Positions 1 through 8,578 are shown, counted from the stretch's first letter. The stretch: 33,430 bases of DNA from Nitrososphaerota archaeon (GCA_013288145.1 JABDCJ010000027.1:438-33867); one strand, 5' to 3'. Translations and numbers: made by a program. The notes: generated from the letters alone by a model not told the origin.

Positions 1-807
1 GAAGGGATCAGAGGATACGGAGTTAATTCAAACGTCCTAATATTCAGGCTGGGCGATCATTTTGAGCGGCTGATGAACTCAGCTCGAGTTTGCGATATCG
101 AGCCGGAATATACGGTCGAAGAGCTCGAAAACGCGTGCGTATCACTCATAAGATCAAACAAGATCAAAGAAGATTGCTACATTCGACCGATAATGTTCGT
201 GGGCTTTTCGGGGATTAACCTGGGATTCATCGGCTATCCAGTGGAGACCGCCATTATTGCGTTCCCGTTCAAAAATTACTTCAACAAACCCGGTCTGGAT
301 GTTTGTGTTTCGTCCTGGACCAGATTGTATGATCCCGTGACCCCGCCAATGGCAAAGATTTGCGGAAACTATGTCAACTCAGTTTTTGCTAAGAGAGACG
401 CGGCTAAGAACGGCTACGACGAAGCTATAATGCTTAACACCGAAGGAAAAGTTTCTGAAGGAACCGGCGAAAATATCTTCGTAGTGAAAAAGGGAAAGAT
501 ATACACACCGCCCATTGGCGCGTCGATTCTTGACGGAATTACAAGAAATTCAATTCTCGAGCTCGCGAAAGAAAACGGGCTAGAACTTATCGAGCGCGAC
601 GTCGCCAGATCTGAGCTTTACACGGCAGACGAGATCTTTCTCACCGGAACCGCTGCTGGAGTGGTGCCGGTAATGAGTGTCGATAAGAAGAAGGTTGGAA
701 ATGGAACTGTGGGCCCGATCACGAAGGGCTTGTCGGAAAGTTACTTGGCTCTTGTACTCGGCAAGATGACGTTCGGTCACGATGACTGGATTACAAAGGT
801 CTATTGA
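1..807 (+). CDS. ilvE: Branched-chain amino acid aminotransferase, 5'-truncated by window
   Basis: PLP-dependent (fold type IV) aminotransferase for the last step of valine, leucine and isoleucine synthesis. The reading frame is open from base 1 and begins EGIRGYGVNSNV, the normal substrate-loop start of this family, followed by LGDHFERLMNSA. About 30 N-terminal residues lie outside the window, so the ATG at 73 is internal and not the start. Further family marks are the NYVNSVFAKRDA stretch (PLP lysine region), the SEGTGENIF motif and the late LTGTAAGVVPV phosphate-binding loop. The gene ends with TGA 27 bases before the reductoisomerase gene, on the same strand and in the same pathway, so the two are probably co-transcribed. 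The family call is firm. Substrate preference within the BCAT/D-amino acid aminotransferase group is inferred from the neighbours. Confidence 0.93.
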   Translation, partial: EGIRGYGVNSNVLIFRLGDHFERLMNSARVCDIEPEYTVEELENACVSLIRSNKIKEDCYIRPIMFVGFSGINLGFIGYPVETAIIAFPFKNYFNKPGLDVCVSSWTRLYDPVTPPMAKICGNYVNSVFAKRDAAKNGYDEAIMLNTEGKVSEGTGENIFVVKKGKIYTPPIGASILDGITRNSILELAKENGLELIERDVARSELYTADEIFLTGTAAGVVPVMSVDKKKVGNGTVGPITKGLSESYLALVLGKMTFGHDDWITKVY

Positions 808-834
808 ATTTCAAAAGGAAAATGTAGAAAAATA

Positions 835-1986
835 ATGTCAGAACAATCAATGGCTGGTAACGCCGTCGCGTATTACGAAAAGGATGTTACTACGACCGAT
901 GTGCAGAGAAAAGAAACCATAGCTGTACTAGGCTATGGAATCCAGGGAAGGGCACAATCGGGCAACCTGGCGGATTCAGGTTTCAAGGTAATTGTCGGCC
1001 TTCGGCGGGGAGGCAAGTCCTGGGATCTCGCAGTAGCTGACGGACACAAGGTTATGGAGGTTGCTGAAGCCGCGCAAGCTGCAGATATCATTCACATGCT
1101 CGTCCCCGACATGGTTCAGGGGGATGTTTACGATGAAATCAAACAGTACGTAACTGCCGGAAAGGCACTTTCCTTTTCCCACGGCGCGTCGATTCACTGG
1201 GGATGGGTAAAGCCGCCTACGGACGTCGATGTATTCATGGTTGCTCCAAAAGCGCCGGGGCAGCGGGTTAGAGAAGTATACCTGCAGGGATTCGGGACGC
1301 CTTCTGTGGTTGCAGTTCAACAGGATTCTACGGGTCGAGCATGGCAAAGAACGCTTGAATTTGCTAAAGGGATTGGCAGTACGAGGGCCGGAGTCATAAA
1401 GACCACGTTCAAGGAGGAAACCGAATCTGATTGGTTCGGTGAGCAGGTAGACCTCTGCGGCGGAGCTGACCGACTAATTCGGAACGCTTTCGAAGTTCTC
1501 GTTGAAAACGGCTACCAGCCTGAGATTGCCTACTTTGAGTGTCTGCACGAGCTCAAGCTGATTGTCGACTTGATACAGAGGTACGGCATCGCCGGGATGT
1601 ACCGCGGGGTTAGCGAAACTGCAAGGTACGGTGGTCTGACCGTCGGAGGGAACGTGATAAATCAGGAGACAAAAGAGAGAATGCGCGACGCCCTAAAGGA
1701 TATCCAGTCTGGAGCTTTCGCAGACAGATGGGTGAACGCTTACCGTACCGAAAAAGCGCGAGCCTTTGAGAAATACATGGAGGAGCTCGATGCCCATCCT
1801 ATCGAGCAGGTGGGACGCAGATTGAGGCAAATGATGTGGCCAGAGGATTCCAGCGGTTCGACAAAGGTTTCAAGCTGGTCAAAGCTCGCGAAGAGTTCTT
1901 CGTCCTCGAAGAAGACTCCAGCAAGAAAAGCCGCTTCGAAGAAATCTGCAAAGCCCAAACGATCCAAAAGTAAGAGCAGAAGCTGA
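835..1986 (+). CDS. ilvC: Ketol-acid reductoisomerase with long basic C-terminal tail
   Basis: NADPH- and Mg-dependent isomeroreductase of valine/isoleucine synthesis (acetolactate to dihydroxyisovalerate). The Rossmann motif GYGIQGRAQSGNL is near residue 33, the cofactor-selecting loop GLRRGGKSW follows, the catalytic lysine region is MVAPKAPGQRVRE, and the metal-binding acidic residues sit in DWFGEQVDLCGG and YFECLHELKLIVDLI. The class I enzyme normally ends near residue 335, here at RLRQMMW. About 45 more residues follow that are almost entirely Ser, Lys, Arg and Ala. The tail is in frame with no stop, so it is real coding sequence rather than a misread junction. The ATG at 835 gives the expected N-terminus. 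The gene lies between ilvE and the synthase homologue, as in a branched-chain operon. Confidence 0.96.
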   Translation: MSEQSMAGNAVAYYEKDVTTTDVQRKETIAVLGYGIQGRAQSGNLADSGFKVIVGLRRGGKSWDLAVADGHKVMEVAEAAQAADIIHMLVPDMVQGDVYDEIKQYVTAGKALSFSHGASIHWGWVKPPTDVDVFMVAPKAPGQRVREVYLQGFGTPSVVAVQQDSTGRAWQRTLEFAKGIGSTRAGVIKTTFKEETESDWFGEQVDLCGGADRLIRNAFEVLVENGYQPEIAYFECLHELKLIVDLIQRYGIAGMYRGVSETARYGGLTVGGNVINQETKERMRDALKDIQSGAFADRWVNAYRTEKARAFEKYMEELDAHPIEQVGRRLRQMMWPEDSSGSTKVSSWSKLAKSSSSSKKTPARKAASKKSAKPKRSKSKSRS

Positions 1987-2049
1987 GAAAAGAATTCGAA
2001 GCTTAACCGTTAATTTTACTCTCTCAGATCTCGTCGGATTGATGAAGAG

Positions 2050-3765
2050 ATGAAGACCTCACCCTTAGCGCCCAATTCCACCAAGAAACTACAGATAATG
2101 GACTCGACTCTTCGTGAAAGAACTTTTGGAGTGTCTTTCTCCGTCGGAGAGAAGTTATCGATCGCCAGCGGGCTCGATTCTCTTGGAGTTTCATACGTCG
2201 AGTCGACATTTTCAGCAGGGAACCCCGGGGAGATCGAATACCTGAAACAGGTGCGCTCCCTCTTAAAGGGAACTTCACAGCCGGTTCTTTTCATGCCAGA
2301 TTTCGACCCCTCATCTATTGAATCGTCTCTTCTTCAAGAGTCGCTGGGGTCGTGGGTGAAAAACATCAGTGTTAGGGCAAATTCATGGAAATCACACCTT
2401 CGCAATGGGCTCCCGCAGAAGAAAATCGAACCTGAAGCAAATCTCGTTGATCTGAAGAAGATGCTGAAGGCGCTCCGAAAAGACGCGTCAAGGGATGTTT
2501 TTCTTTGTGCGGAACACTTTTTCGATGGCTTTTTCGAAGACACCTCTTACGCATTGAGTATCCTTGAGACCGCAGTGGAGTGCGAGGTCACAAAATTGAT
2601 CCTCTGCGACTCGCGCGGAAGTTCGTTACCTGAACAGGTCGCGAAAGCGGTAAAGCTTGTGCGCTCGCATTTTTCTTCAACTGACAATGTGTCGATCGGG
2701 ATCCAGTGCCATAACGATCTTGGACTCGCTGTCGCAAATTCGATATTCGCGGTGCATGCGGGAGCAAATCTGGTCCAGGGTACGATTAACGGAGTGGGTG
2801 ATAGATCAGGCAGCGCCGATCTCTGCCAGCTTCTTCCGGTATTGATGTTCAAGATGGGCTACGAGGCTCTGAATTCCCGCTTACCGGAAGATCAGCAGCT
2901 AATCTCACTCCGAGTTCTTTCTGAGAAGGTCTCGCTGGCTTCCGGAATTTCGCAGCCGCAACAGCCATTTGTTGGAGCGCTCGCATTCGCCCACACTGAT
3001 CCGATCCATGCGGCAACTGAGATGAAGAACCCTGAAACTTTCGAAGCGATCAATCCAGCTCTGGTTGGAAATCGTCGTCTGCTCGGCGTTGATGATGCTT
3101 CCCTTGTGAAAAACGAAATGTCCGAGCTTGGCCTTTACACGAAAGACGGAGAAGAAGTTGCAAACAAGGTTCTAACAAGGATGAGGGAACTCGAGGCTTT
3201 TGGTTGCAAGTTTGAGGACGCAAAGGCAAGTCTTCACCTTCTGATACTGGAGTCGCTGGGCTACGCGATCTGGCCCTTTCAGGTTACCCGCTGGGAGACG
3301 AGTACTTCAAGGTCAATTAATGAATCGTCAACAGTGATTGGAACGATCCAGGTTAGCGTAGGGGCGCAGGAAGGCAAGTACGAGAAAACGATCACCGCAA
3401 CTGAAAAAGGGGTTGGGCCGATTCACGCGATTGACCTCGCACTGAAGGAGTGTCTTCAGCAGGAATACCCGGAGCTAAAAAATCTCAAGTTGATCAGCTA
3501 CTCCTTGAACATTGTTGACTCGCTCAGCGGGAGTGCCGCGACAGCGAGGGCAAGAACTGAATTCTCGGATGCAGAACCTCCCTCTGGGTTACAGGCTCAG
3601 GGTTCCTGGGCGACCACAGCCGTTTCCGAGGACGTTTTGGATGCGAGCATAAAGGCTCTAATCGACGGATATCGTTACAAGCTCATTTTCCGGAGCAAGT
3701 CAGTAAAGTATCCGCTGCCTGACTGGCGCGTCGCAATGAGTTGGAGGTATACAGACAGATGGTAA
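2050..3765 (+). CDS. Citramalate / 2-isopropylmalate synthase homologue with altered metal site
   Basis: Acetyl-CoA-dependent Claisen-condensing enzyme of the DRE-TIM metallolyase family, 571 residues. It has a TIM barrel (about 15-280), a linker, and a C-terminal LeuA-type allosteric dimer domain (about 430-545). Blocks such as GVSFSVGEKL, AEHFFDGF, VQGTINGVGDRSGSADL and NPALVGNRR resemble the CimA (citramalate synthase) branch more than classic LeuA. Two expected metal ligands differ: the family's TLRDG reads TLRER (E23), and HxHND reads QCHND (Q219, H221). The next two genes are LeuC and LeuD, which serve both leucine and citramalate-type isoleucine routes, so neighbours do not settle the substrate. 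ATG at 2050 is the only sensible start. The 3' end overlaps the leuC leader. Family is certain; exact reaction is not. Confidence 0.85.
   Translation: MKTSPLAPNSTKKLQIMDSTLRERTFGVSFSVGEKLSIASGLDSLGVSYVESTFSAGNPGEIEYLKQVRSLLKGTSQPVLFMPDFDPSSIESSLLQESLGSWVKNISVRANSWKSHLRNGLPQKKIEPEANLVDLKKMLKALRKDASRDVFLCAEHFFDGFFEDTSYALSILETAVECEVTKLILCDSRGSSLPEQVAKAVKLVRSHFSSTDNVSIGIQCHNDLGLAVANSIFAVHAGANLVQGTINGVGDRSGSADLCQLLPVLMFKMGYEALNSRLPEDQQLISLRVLSEKVSLASGISQPQQPFVGALAFAHTDPIHAATEMKNPETFEAINPALVGNRRLLGVDDASLVKNEMSELGLYTKDGEEVANKVLTRMRELEAFGCKFEDAKASLHLLILESLGYAIWPFQVTRWETSTSRSINESSTVIGTIQVSVGAQEGKYEKTITATEKGVGPIHAIDLALKECLQQEYPELKNLKLISYSLNIVDSLSGSAATARARTEFSDAEPPSGLQAQGSWATTAVSEDVLDASIKALIDGYRYKLIFRSKSVKYPLPDWRVAMSWRYTDRW
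3743..3748 (+). promoter_or_regulatory. Ribosome-binding site deciding the leuC start
   Basis: GGAGGT lies inside the last codons of the synthase gene, 10 bases before the ATG at 3759. This spacing favours ATG 3759 over the in-frame TTG at 3741, which would sit on the site itself. Confidence 0.7.
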
Positions 3766-5150
3766 CAAATCAACAGACAATCGTAGAGAAGATCGTTTCC
3801 CGAGCAGTTGGAAGACAGGTACGCGCAGGCGAACATATCGATGTGCTGCCAATCGACAAGCTGTACTTCAACGAAGTAATCGCCCCGCCCGCAATAATCA
3901 ACTTTCAGAACGATTTCCAGAGTGTGTTTGCAGATGCGGCAAGCAACTCCCGGAAGAAACCCGGAGAGATTTCAGTCTGGGGAGAAGGAGGGAAGACAAA
4001 ACTCAAGGTCTTCGATCCTTCGCGAGTGTGCTTCATCCCAGACCATACCGTACCCTCCTGCTCAGTAAAAGTCGCACAAGGTGTGAACCTGATGAAACAG
4101 TTTGCGGCCGATCAGGGAATCAAGATGTTCAAGGAAGGCGACGGAATCGAACACACCGTCGTCACTGAAGAAGGATTTGTCAGACCCGGTGAAGTCGTTG
4201 TCGCAACCGACAGCCACACCGACACGGTCGGCGCCATCGGAGCTCTGGGCTTCGGCATCGGCACTACGGAAGCAGAGTATGCTCTAGCAACCGGGGAAAT
4301 CTACGACTTTTTTGTCCCCGAGACGTACAAGTTCGAAATATCCGGCGACTTTCATCCCGGAGTCTCGGCAAAAGATTTGATCCTCACAATACTTGGAACG
4401 GTGAAGGAAGGCGGCTGCTCTAAAAAAGTCGCAGAATATTCCGGTGACACGATAAGGAAAATGGGTATGGACGGCCGCTTTACCATGTGCAACATGTCGG
4501 TTGAAATGAGCGCGAGGACCGGCATTGTGAATCCAGACAAAGTTACCTCTGAATTTGTGCGCGACACTATCGAACGACATCCCGAGCTTTCACAGGAGCT
4601 GTCTTCGAGGATGGAAACCGGATCAATGGTTAGAAGTGATGACGGCGCTTCTTATGCCTCTGATATGGACCTCGACGCAGGCGAAATAGAACCACAGGTT
4701 GCGCTGCCACATTCACCGGCAAACACAAAGCCGGCGAGTGAGCTCTCTGACGAGCTGAACGTTGTCTTCATCGGCTCGTGTACAAATGCACGGCACTCTG
4801 ATCTTGTCGAAGCTGCAAGAATAATCAAGGGAAAGAAAGTGAACCAGAACGTCAACCTTCTCGTGATTCCGACTTCGCGGCTTGTGTACAACTGGGCAAT
4901 GGATCAGGGAATCCTGAAGATATTTGCTGACGCCGGCGCCAATATCGAGTCCTCCAACTGTGGCCCGTGTTTTGGGAAGCACATGGGTGTTCTTTCGCCT
5001 GGCGACCGTTGCCTCAGCACATCAAATCGCAATTACAAGGGAAGGATGGGCTCGCCCGAAGCGAACATCTACCTTTCATCTCCCGCGACCGCTGCAGCCA
5101 GCGCCATTGAAGGCAAGATAGCTGATCCGCGGAGGTATTATGCAGCTTGA
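3759..5150 (+). CDS. leuC: 3-isopropylmalate/citramalate dehydratase large subunit
   Basis: Large subunit of the aconitase-family isomerase that converts 2-isopropylmalate to 3-isopropylmalate (or handles (R)-citramalate). It binds a [4Fe-4S] cluster: the first cysteine is in VFIGSCTNARHSDL and the pair in SSNCGPCFGKHMG. The acidic/histidine block PDHTVPS and the ATDSHTDTVGAIGALGFGIGTTE stretch are also typical. About 463 residues from ATG 3759, within the normal 420-470 range. The gene starts inside the synthase gene and its stop TGA at 5148-5150 overlaps the TTG start of leuD, so the two dehydratase subunits are translationally coupled, as expected for a stoichiometric complex. LeuC and citramalate hydrolyases cannot be separated by eye. 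Confidence 0.94.
   Translation: MVTNQQTIVEKIVSRAVGRQVRAGEHIDVLPIDKLYFNEVIAPPAIINFQNDFQSVFADAASNSRKKPGEISVWGEGGKTKLKVFDPSRVCFIPDHTVPSCSVKVAQGVNLMKQFAADQGIKMFKEGDGIEHTVVTEEGFVRPGEVVVATDSHTDTVGAIGALGFGIGTTEAEYALATGEIYDFFVPETYKFEISGDFHPGVSAKDLILTILGTVKEGGCSKKVAEYSGDTIRKMGMDGRFTMCNMSVEMSARTGIVNPDKVTSEFVRDTIERHPELSQELSSRMETGSMVRSDDGASYASDMDLDAGEIEPQVALPHSPANTKPASELSDELNVVFIGSCTNARHSDLVEAARIIKGKKVNQNVNLLVIPTSRLVYNWAMDQGILKIFADAGANIESSNCGPCFGKHMGVLSPGDRCLSTSNRNYKGRMGSPEANIYLSSPATAAASAIEGKIADPRRYYAA
5131..5136 (+). promoter_or_regulatory. Ribosome-binding site supporting a TTG start for leuD
   Basis: GGAGGT 10 bases before TTG 5147, the same spacing as for leuC. The nearby ATG at 5140 is in another frame and is not the leuD start. 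Confidence 0.65.
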
Positions 5151-5689
5151 AAGATTCACATTCTGTTCGGGGAACTGTGATTGTGAAATTCGGGGACGAC
5201 ATTAACACGGACTATATCGTTCCCGCGTACATCCTGCAGGAAGCCTGGGACAAGAAGTTTTTTGCAGATTATGCGTTCGAAAGATACAGCCCTGATTTTC
5301 CAAAGACGTGCAGATCGAATCCGAACAAGGATAACGTCGTCGTCGCAGGGAAAAACTTTGGCTGCGGCTCGAGCAGGGAACAGGCGGTCTATGCAATACA
5401 GTACAACGACGTTAACGCAGTCATTGCCGAATCGTTTCCGGATATCTTCTTTCGAAATTCGATAAACAATTCTTTCTGCGTTGTTAAAGTTGAAAGTGTC
5501 TCCGATCTCGTGCTCGGCGATCGCGTGGAAATCGATCTCCAAAATCTAGTCGTAAACATAGATGGAACGAGAGGGCGGATGCAAAAACAGATCACGATGA
5601 ACGAAGAAGAAAGAGATCTACTTGTAGCAGGTGGACGTCTCGGCAAAGTGAGGGAAAGGCTCAGGGAAAGGTTACTCGCTACAAATTGA
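5147..5689 (+). CDS. leuD: 3-isopropylmalate/citramalate dehydratase small subunit
   Basis: Swivelling-domain subunit that completes the LeuCD isomerase active site. It shows the family's KFGDDINTDYIVPAYILQ start and the substrate-binding loop GKNFGCGSSREQAV near residue 70, then AVIAESFPDIFFRNSINN. It has 180 residues, normal for the small subunit. The best start is TTG 5147: it fits the ribosome site at 5131 and overlaps the leuC stop by three bases. The gene ends in TGA at 5687-5689, overlapping the TTG start of pheA, so the same stop-start coupling is used again. It must act with LeuC. Whether the pair makes leucine or also the citramalate-derived precursor of isoleucine depends on the synthase upstream. 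Confidence 0.93.
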   Translation: MKDSHSVRGTVIVKFGDDINTDYIVPAYILQEAWDKKFFADYAFERYSPDFPKTCRSNPNKDNVVVAGKNFGCGSSREQAVYAIQYNDVNAVIAESFPDIFFRNSINNSFCVVKVESVSDLVLGDRVEIDLQNLVVNIDGTRGRMQKQITMNEEERDLLVAGGRLGKVRERLRERLLATN

Positions 5690-6588
5690 CTTCCGTAATT
5701 GTTTCCAAAAATCTGTCACTCAAGAAAACTCCCGTTTCGGCTGCTATCCAAGGTGAACTTGGCGCATACAGTCAACAGGCGGTTTATTCGTTTTTCGGAA
5801 GGGACGTTGCACGGCAGATAATGCCATTGCCTACTCTTCAAAGAGTGTTTGCCGCAGTCGGAGGAAAAATGGGAGTTACTCCTGACTTTGCAGTTGTTCC
5901 CATTGAAAACAGTCTTGCCGGAAGTATCGGCGAGACAATCGATCTACTGATCAGCAGAAACGTGAGAGTGGTAGGCGAGACGAGCGAGCCGATATCTCAC
6001 TGCCTTGTGATTCACAAGGACACGACCATCGACCGGATAACGAAGGTAATGTCGCACCCGCAGGCGCTTGCACAATGCAGGGAGTACCTGGACCGAAACG
6101 GGCGCCACTGGGAGCAGGTTTCAGTCTACGACACCGCAGGCTCCGTTAAGATGATCAAAGAGCAGAACCTGATGGACGTTGCGGGGATTGCAAGTGAGCT
6201 TGCTTGCGAGATCTACGGCATGAAACTGGCTGCACGGGAAATAGAAGACGATCCATCCAACAGGACGAGGTTCGTCGTGGTTGAAAACGCAGAGAACACT
6301 GAAAGTAATCTTCCCACGGAGCCGACTGGAGACGACAAGACATCTGCCATTTTTGCAACAAAGCACGAACCGGGCTGCCTTGTAAGGGCGCTTAGCTCGC
6401 TTTCCTCGCGAGCGATAAATGTCGACAGGATAGAATCCAGACCTATAAAGGGAAAGCCCTGGGAATATTATTTCTGGATTGATTTCTCGGGACATGTGAA
6501 AGATGAAAAGTGTAGGAAAGCGATCGAGGATCTAAAGTACCAGACTGAAGAGGTAAAGATCCTGGGTTCCTATCCGCGCGGCGTCTAA
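5686..6588 (+). CDS. pheA: Prephenate dehydratase with C-terminal ACT domain
   Basis: Decarboxylating dehydratase turning prephenate into phenylpyruvate for phenylalanine synthesis. The catalytic domain (about 18-205) has the family signatures QGELGAYSQQAV, VVPIENSLAGSIGETIDLL and the catalytic NRTRFVVV. The ACT domain follows (about 220-300) with the GCLVRALSSLSSRAINVDRIESRP core that normally binds phenylalanine for feedback inhibition. At 300 residues it is a monofunctional enzyme with no chorismate mutase part. The TTG start at 5686 overlaps the leuD stop, so an aromatic-pathway gene is coupled to leucine genes. A start at a later codon cannot be excluded because the first 15 residues are not conserved in the family. 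Confidence 0.94.
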   Translation: MTSVIVSKNLSLKKTPVSAAIQGELGAYSQQAVYSFFGRDVARQIMPLPTLQRVFAAVGGKMGVTPDFAVVPIENSLAGSIGETIDLLISRNVRVVGETSEPISHCLVIHKDTTIDRITKVMSHPQALAQCREYLDRNGRHWEQVSVYDTAGSVKMIKEQNLMDVAGIASELACEIYGMKLAAREIEDDPSNRTRFVVVENAENTESNLPTEPTGDDKTSAIFATKHEPGCLVRALSSLSSRAINVDRIESRPIKGKPWEYYFWIDFSGHVKDEKCRKAIEDLKYQTEEVKILGSYPRGV

Positions 6589-6620
6589 AAATTCTGTTTC
6601 TCAAAAAGGGTACCTAGATC

Positions 6621-8111
6621 GTGAGTCAGCAAGAGAAAATCTACGTCATGAAGTTCGGCGGTTCCTCGCTCGCTGGACCGAAGGAGATAGTGCAAAGCGC
6701 ATCAATCGTAAGTGAATACAGCAAGGGTCGCTCGGGGCTCATCGTCGTTTGCTCTGCAATGGGTGACACGACAGACCACCTTCTAAAGGCGATTGATTTT
6801 GCAAAGAAAGGCAACATCGATAACGCAAGGCAACTGATCGCGGAGATCAAGAACCACCATCAGATTACACTTGAAAAAACGGTCGAGGACGTCGAGAAGA
6901 GAGAGCGGTGTACTGAGTGGATTTCTGAGAGGTTCGACGAGCTGGACAAGATACTTTTGGGAATATCGCTCCTCCGGGACCTGAGTCCGCGCTCTTCAGA
7001 TTATTTTCTTTCATTCGGAGAAAAACTCTCGACAAATATCTTCGACGCAACTCTCCAAAGCCTAGGGCTGAAAACAAAATACCTCACCGGCGGCGAGGCC
7101 GGGATTTTAACGGACGAATCATTTGGTTCGGCAGAGCCGGTCGCCAAGCCAACAAACGAAAAGCTCCGCACCACGCTCTTGCCCCTGCTAAAGTCGGACG
7201 TAATCCCGGTTGTCACGGGCTATATCGCTGAAACCTTGGATTCGCACGAAATAATCACTCTGGGCCGCGGTGGTTCTGACTATACTGCGACCTTGATCGC
7301 AGCTGCAATTGATGCAAACGAAGTTCTGCTCTGGTCCGACGTCGACGGAATCATGAGCGCGGATCCAAAGATAATCAAGAACGCGAAGATCCTGGAGCAG
7401 ATCAGTTACCTTGAGGCGATGGAGATGAGCGCGTTTGGGGCCAAGGCGATGCAGCCAAGGGCACTCGAGCCTGCGGCGAGAAAAGGGATTCCCGTTAGAA
7501 TAAAGAACACGTTCAATCCTAAAGTTCCAGGCACGCTCATCCTCTCCTCAGATTCCGTAGTTAATGGAGTAAAGACAGGAGTGAAAGCTGTAGGCTCACT
7601 CACAAACGTCGGAGTGATCAACATCAGCGGTACGAGCATAGTTGGCAGTCCTGGAACCGCTGTGAAAATTTTCGAGATACTGAAGGAGCTCGGCGTCGGA
7701 ATCTTGATGATGTCCCAATCGGTCTCGGAGAACAACGTGTCGCTCGTGATAAAGCGAAACGAACTCCCCAAAGTAGTCAGGGCCTTCAGAAAGGATCTGC
7801 TCTTGGAAGACACGGATGGATATGACACTGAAGGTGCTAAAGAAAGCCACAGTTCCCGCGCCTCGGCAAACAAAAATACAAAATTCAGCAAGCTGGATTA
7901 TGAGGATGACGTTTCAATAGTTGCTGTTTTAGGGCGGGGCATGATTGGAACGCCCGGGATTGCTGGCCGGGTATTCAGCACCGTTGCAAAACAGGGAATA
8001 AATATCAGGATGATAGCTCAAGGGTCGTCCGAGATCAATATTTCGTTTGTGATCAAGGACAAGGATCGAAACAAGGCAGTTGCTGCGCTTCACGAAGAGT
8101 TCGTAGTTTAG
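6621..8111 (+). CDS. lysC: Aspartate kinase with tandem ACT domains
   Basis: ATP-dependent kinase phosphorylating aspartate, the entry step to threonine, methionine and lysine (and, through threonine, isoleucine). The N-terminal motif VMKFGGSSLAGP, the SFGEKLST stretch, LGRGGSDYTATLIAAAI and LLWSDVDGIMSADPK are all in place. Two ACT domains occupy about 330-410 and 435-495; between them lies a polar linker of about 30 residues. It has 496 residues, normal for archaeal enzymes. The start is GTG at 6621, 32 bases after pheA, so it is probably the last gene of the run. A short inverted repeat follows the stop before the convergent PadR gene. Lysine, threonine or methionine as feedback ligand cannot be told from the sequence. 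Confidence 0.95.
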   Translation: MSQQEKIYVMKFGGSSLAGPKEIVQSASIVSEYSKGRSGLIVVCSAMGDTTDHLLKAIDFAKKGNIDNARQLIAEIKNHHQITLEKTVEDVEKRERCTEWISERFDELDKILLGISLLRDLSPRSSDYFLSFGEKLSTNIFDATLQSLGLKTKYLTGGEAGILTDESFGSAEPVAKPTNEKLRTTLLPLLKSDVIPVVTGYIAETLDSHEIITLGRGGSDYTATLIAAAIDANEVLLWSDVDGIMSADPKIIKNAKILEQISYLEAMEMSAFGAKAMQPRALEPAARKGIPVRIKNTFNPKVPGTLILSSDSVVNGVKTGVKAVGSLTNVGVINISGTSIVGSPGTAVKIFEILKELGVGILMMSQSVSENNVSLVIKRNELPKVVRAFRKDLLLEDTDGYDTEGAKESHSSRASANKNTKFSKLDYEDDVSIVAVLGRGMIGTPGIAGRVFSTVAKQGINIRMIAQGSSEINISFVIKDKDRNKAVAALHEEFVV

Positions 8112-8123
8112 AGGACTTTTCGG

Positions 8124-8143
8124 GATTAGTCAGTTTTCTAATC
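8124..8143. terminator. Inverted repeat between convergent genes, possible terminator
   Basis: GATTAG and CTAATC arms surround an 8-base loop containing TTTT. It sits between the stop of aspartate kinase and the end of the opposing PadR gene. The stem is short, so the terminator role is only suggested by position. Confidence 0.3.
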
Positions 8144-8483
8144 AGGTTACTTGCAGTTTTCTTCGGGTCTTTGCCGCGGAATTGAAAATCTCGCCGAAAG
8201 CGTGCTCAAAGTACTCAAGGGCCTTGGCGAGACTTGACTTTCCCGTAGGAGTAAGCTCATACACGGTATTGCGTCCTTTTATTTGCCCCTTAATCAGCCC
8301 GCGTCCGGTAAGATCTTTGAGAGCGGGATAGATAGTTCCTGGATTTGGCTTTTCGCCCCTTCTTTTCCCGATTTCGTTTGCAAGCTCCTGACCGTACATC
8401 GGACGGGTTGATAGCAACCAGAGAATCATGAACGACAGCATCCCTCGCATGTCGCACGTTTCTTCGGGTTCTATCTTATTCAT
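8142..8483 (-). CDS. PadR-family winged-helix regulator
   Basis: Small transcription regulator of 113 residues. The PadR signature is clear: MLSFMILWLLSTRPMYGQELANEI followed by PNPGTIYPALKDLTGRGLI (recognition helix and wing) and VYELTPTGKSSL. A C-terminal helix (about 85-113) would make the dimer. It starts at 8483 and is divergent from the Rieske gene at 8579, with a 95-base spacer that contains a direct repeat of ATATTGGG. PadR proteins usually repress themselves and a neighbour in response to phenolics or drugs, so the Rieske gene and the MFS exporter downstream are the natural candidate targets; that link is inferred. Confidence 0.9.
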   Translation of the reverse strand: MNKIEPEETCDMRGMLSFMILWLLSTRPMYGQELANEIGKRRGEKPNPGTIYPALKDLTGRGLIKGQIKGRNTVYELTPTGKSSLAKALEYFEHAFGEIFNSAAKTRRKLQVT

Positions 8484-8538
8484 CCATGAAATTCTATTCG
8501 GGCTTGCTAATTAAGTATCCCGGAGAATCCCGATTTCC

Positions 8539-8562
8539 TTATATTGGGTGACTAATATTGGG
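8539..8562 (+). promoter_or_regulatory. TATA-like promoter with ATATTGGG direct repeat
   Basis: TTATATT at 8539-8545 lies 34 bases before the Rieske ATG. ATATTGGG occurs at 8541-8548 and again at 8555-8562, a 14-base period. Its location between the PadR gene and the Rieske gene makes it a candidate operator. Confidence 0.45.
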
Positions 8563-8578
8563 CATACGATAATAACCC

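Noticed and set aside
73..75. ATG 73 as start of the aminotransferase
   Set aside because: Conserved family sequence (EGIRGY, HFERL) continues upstream in frame to base 1.
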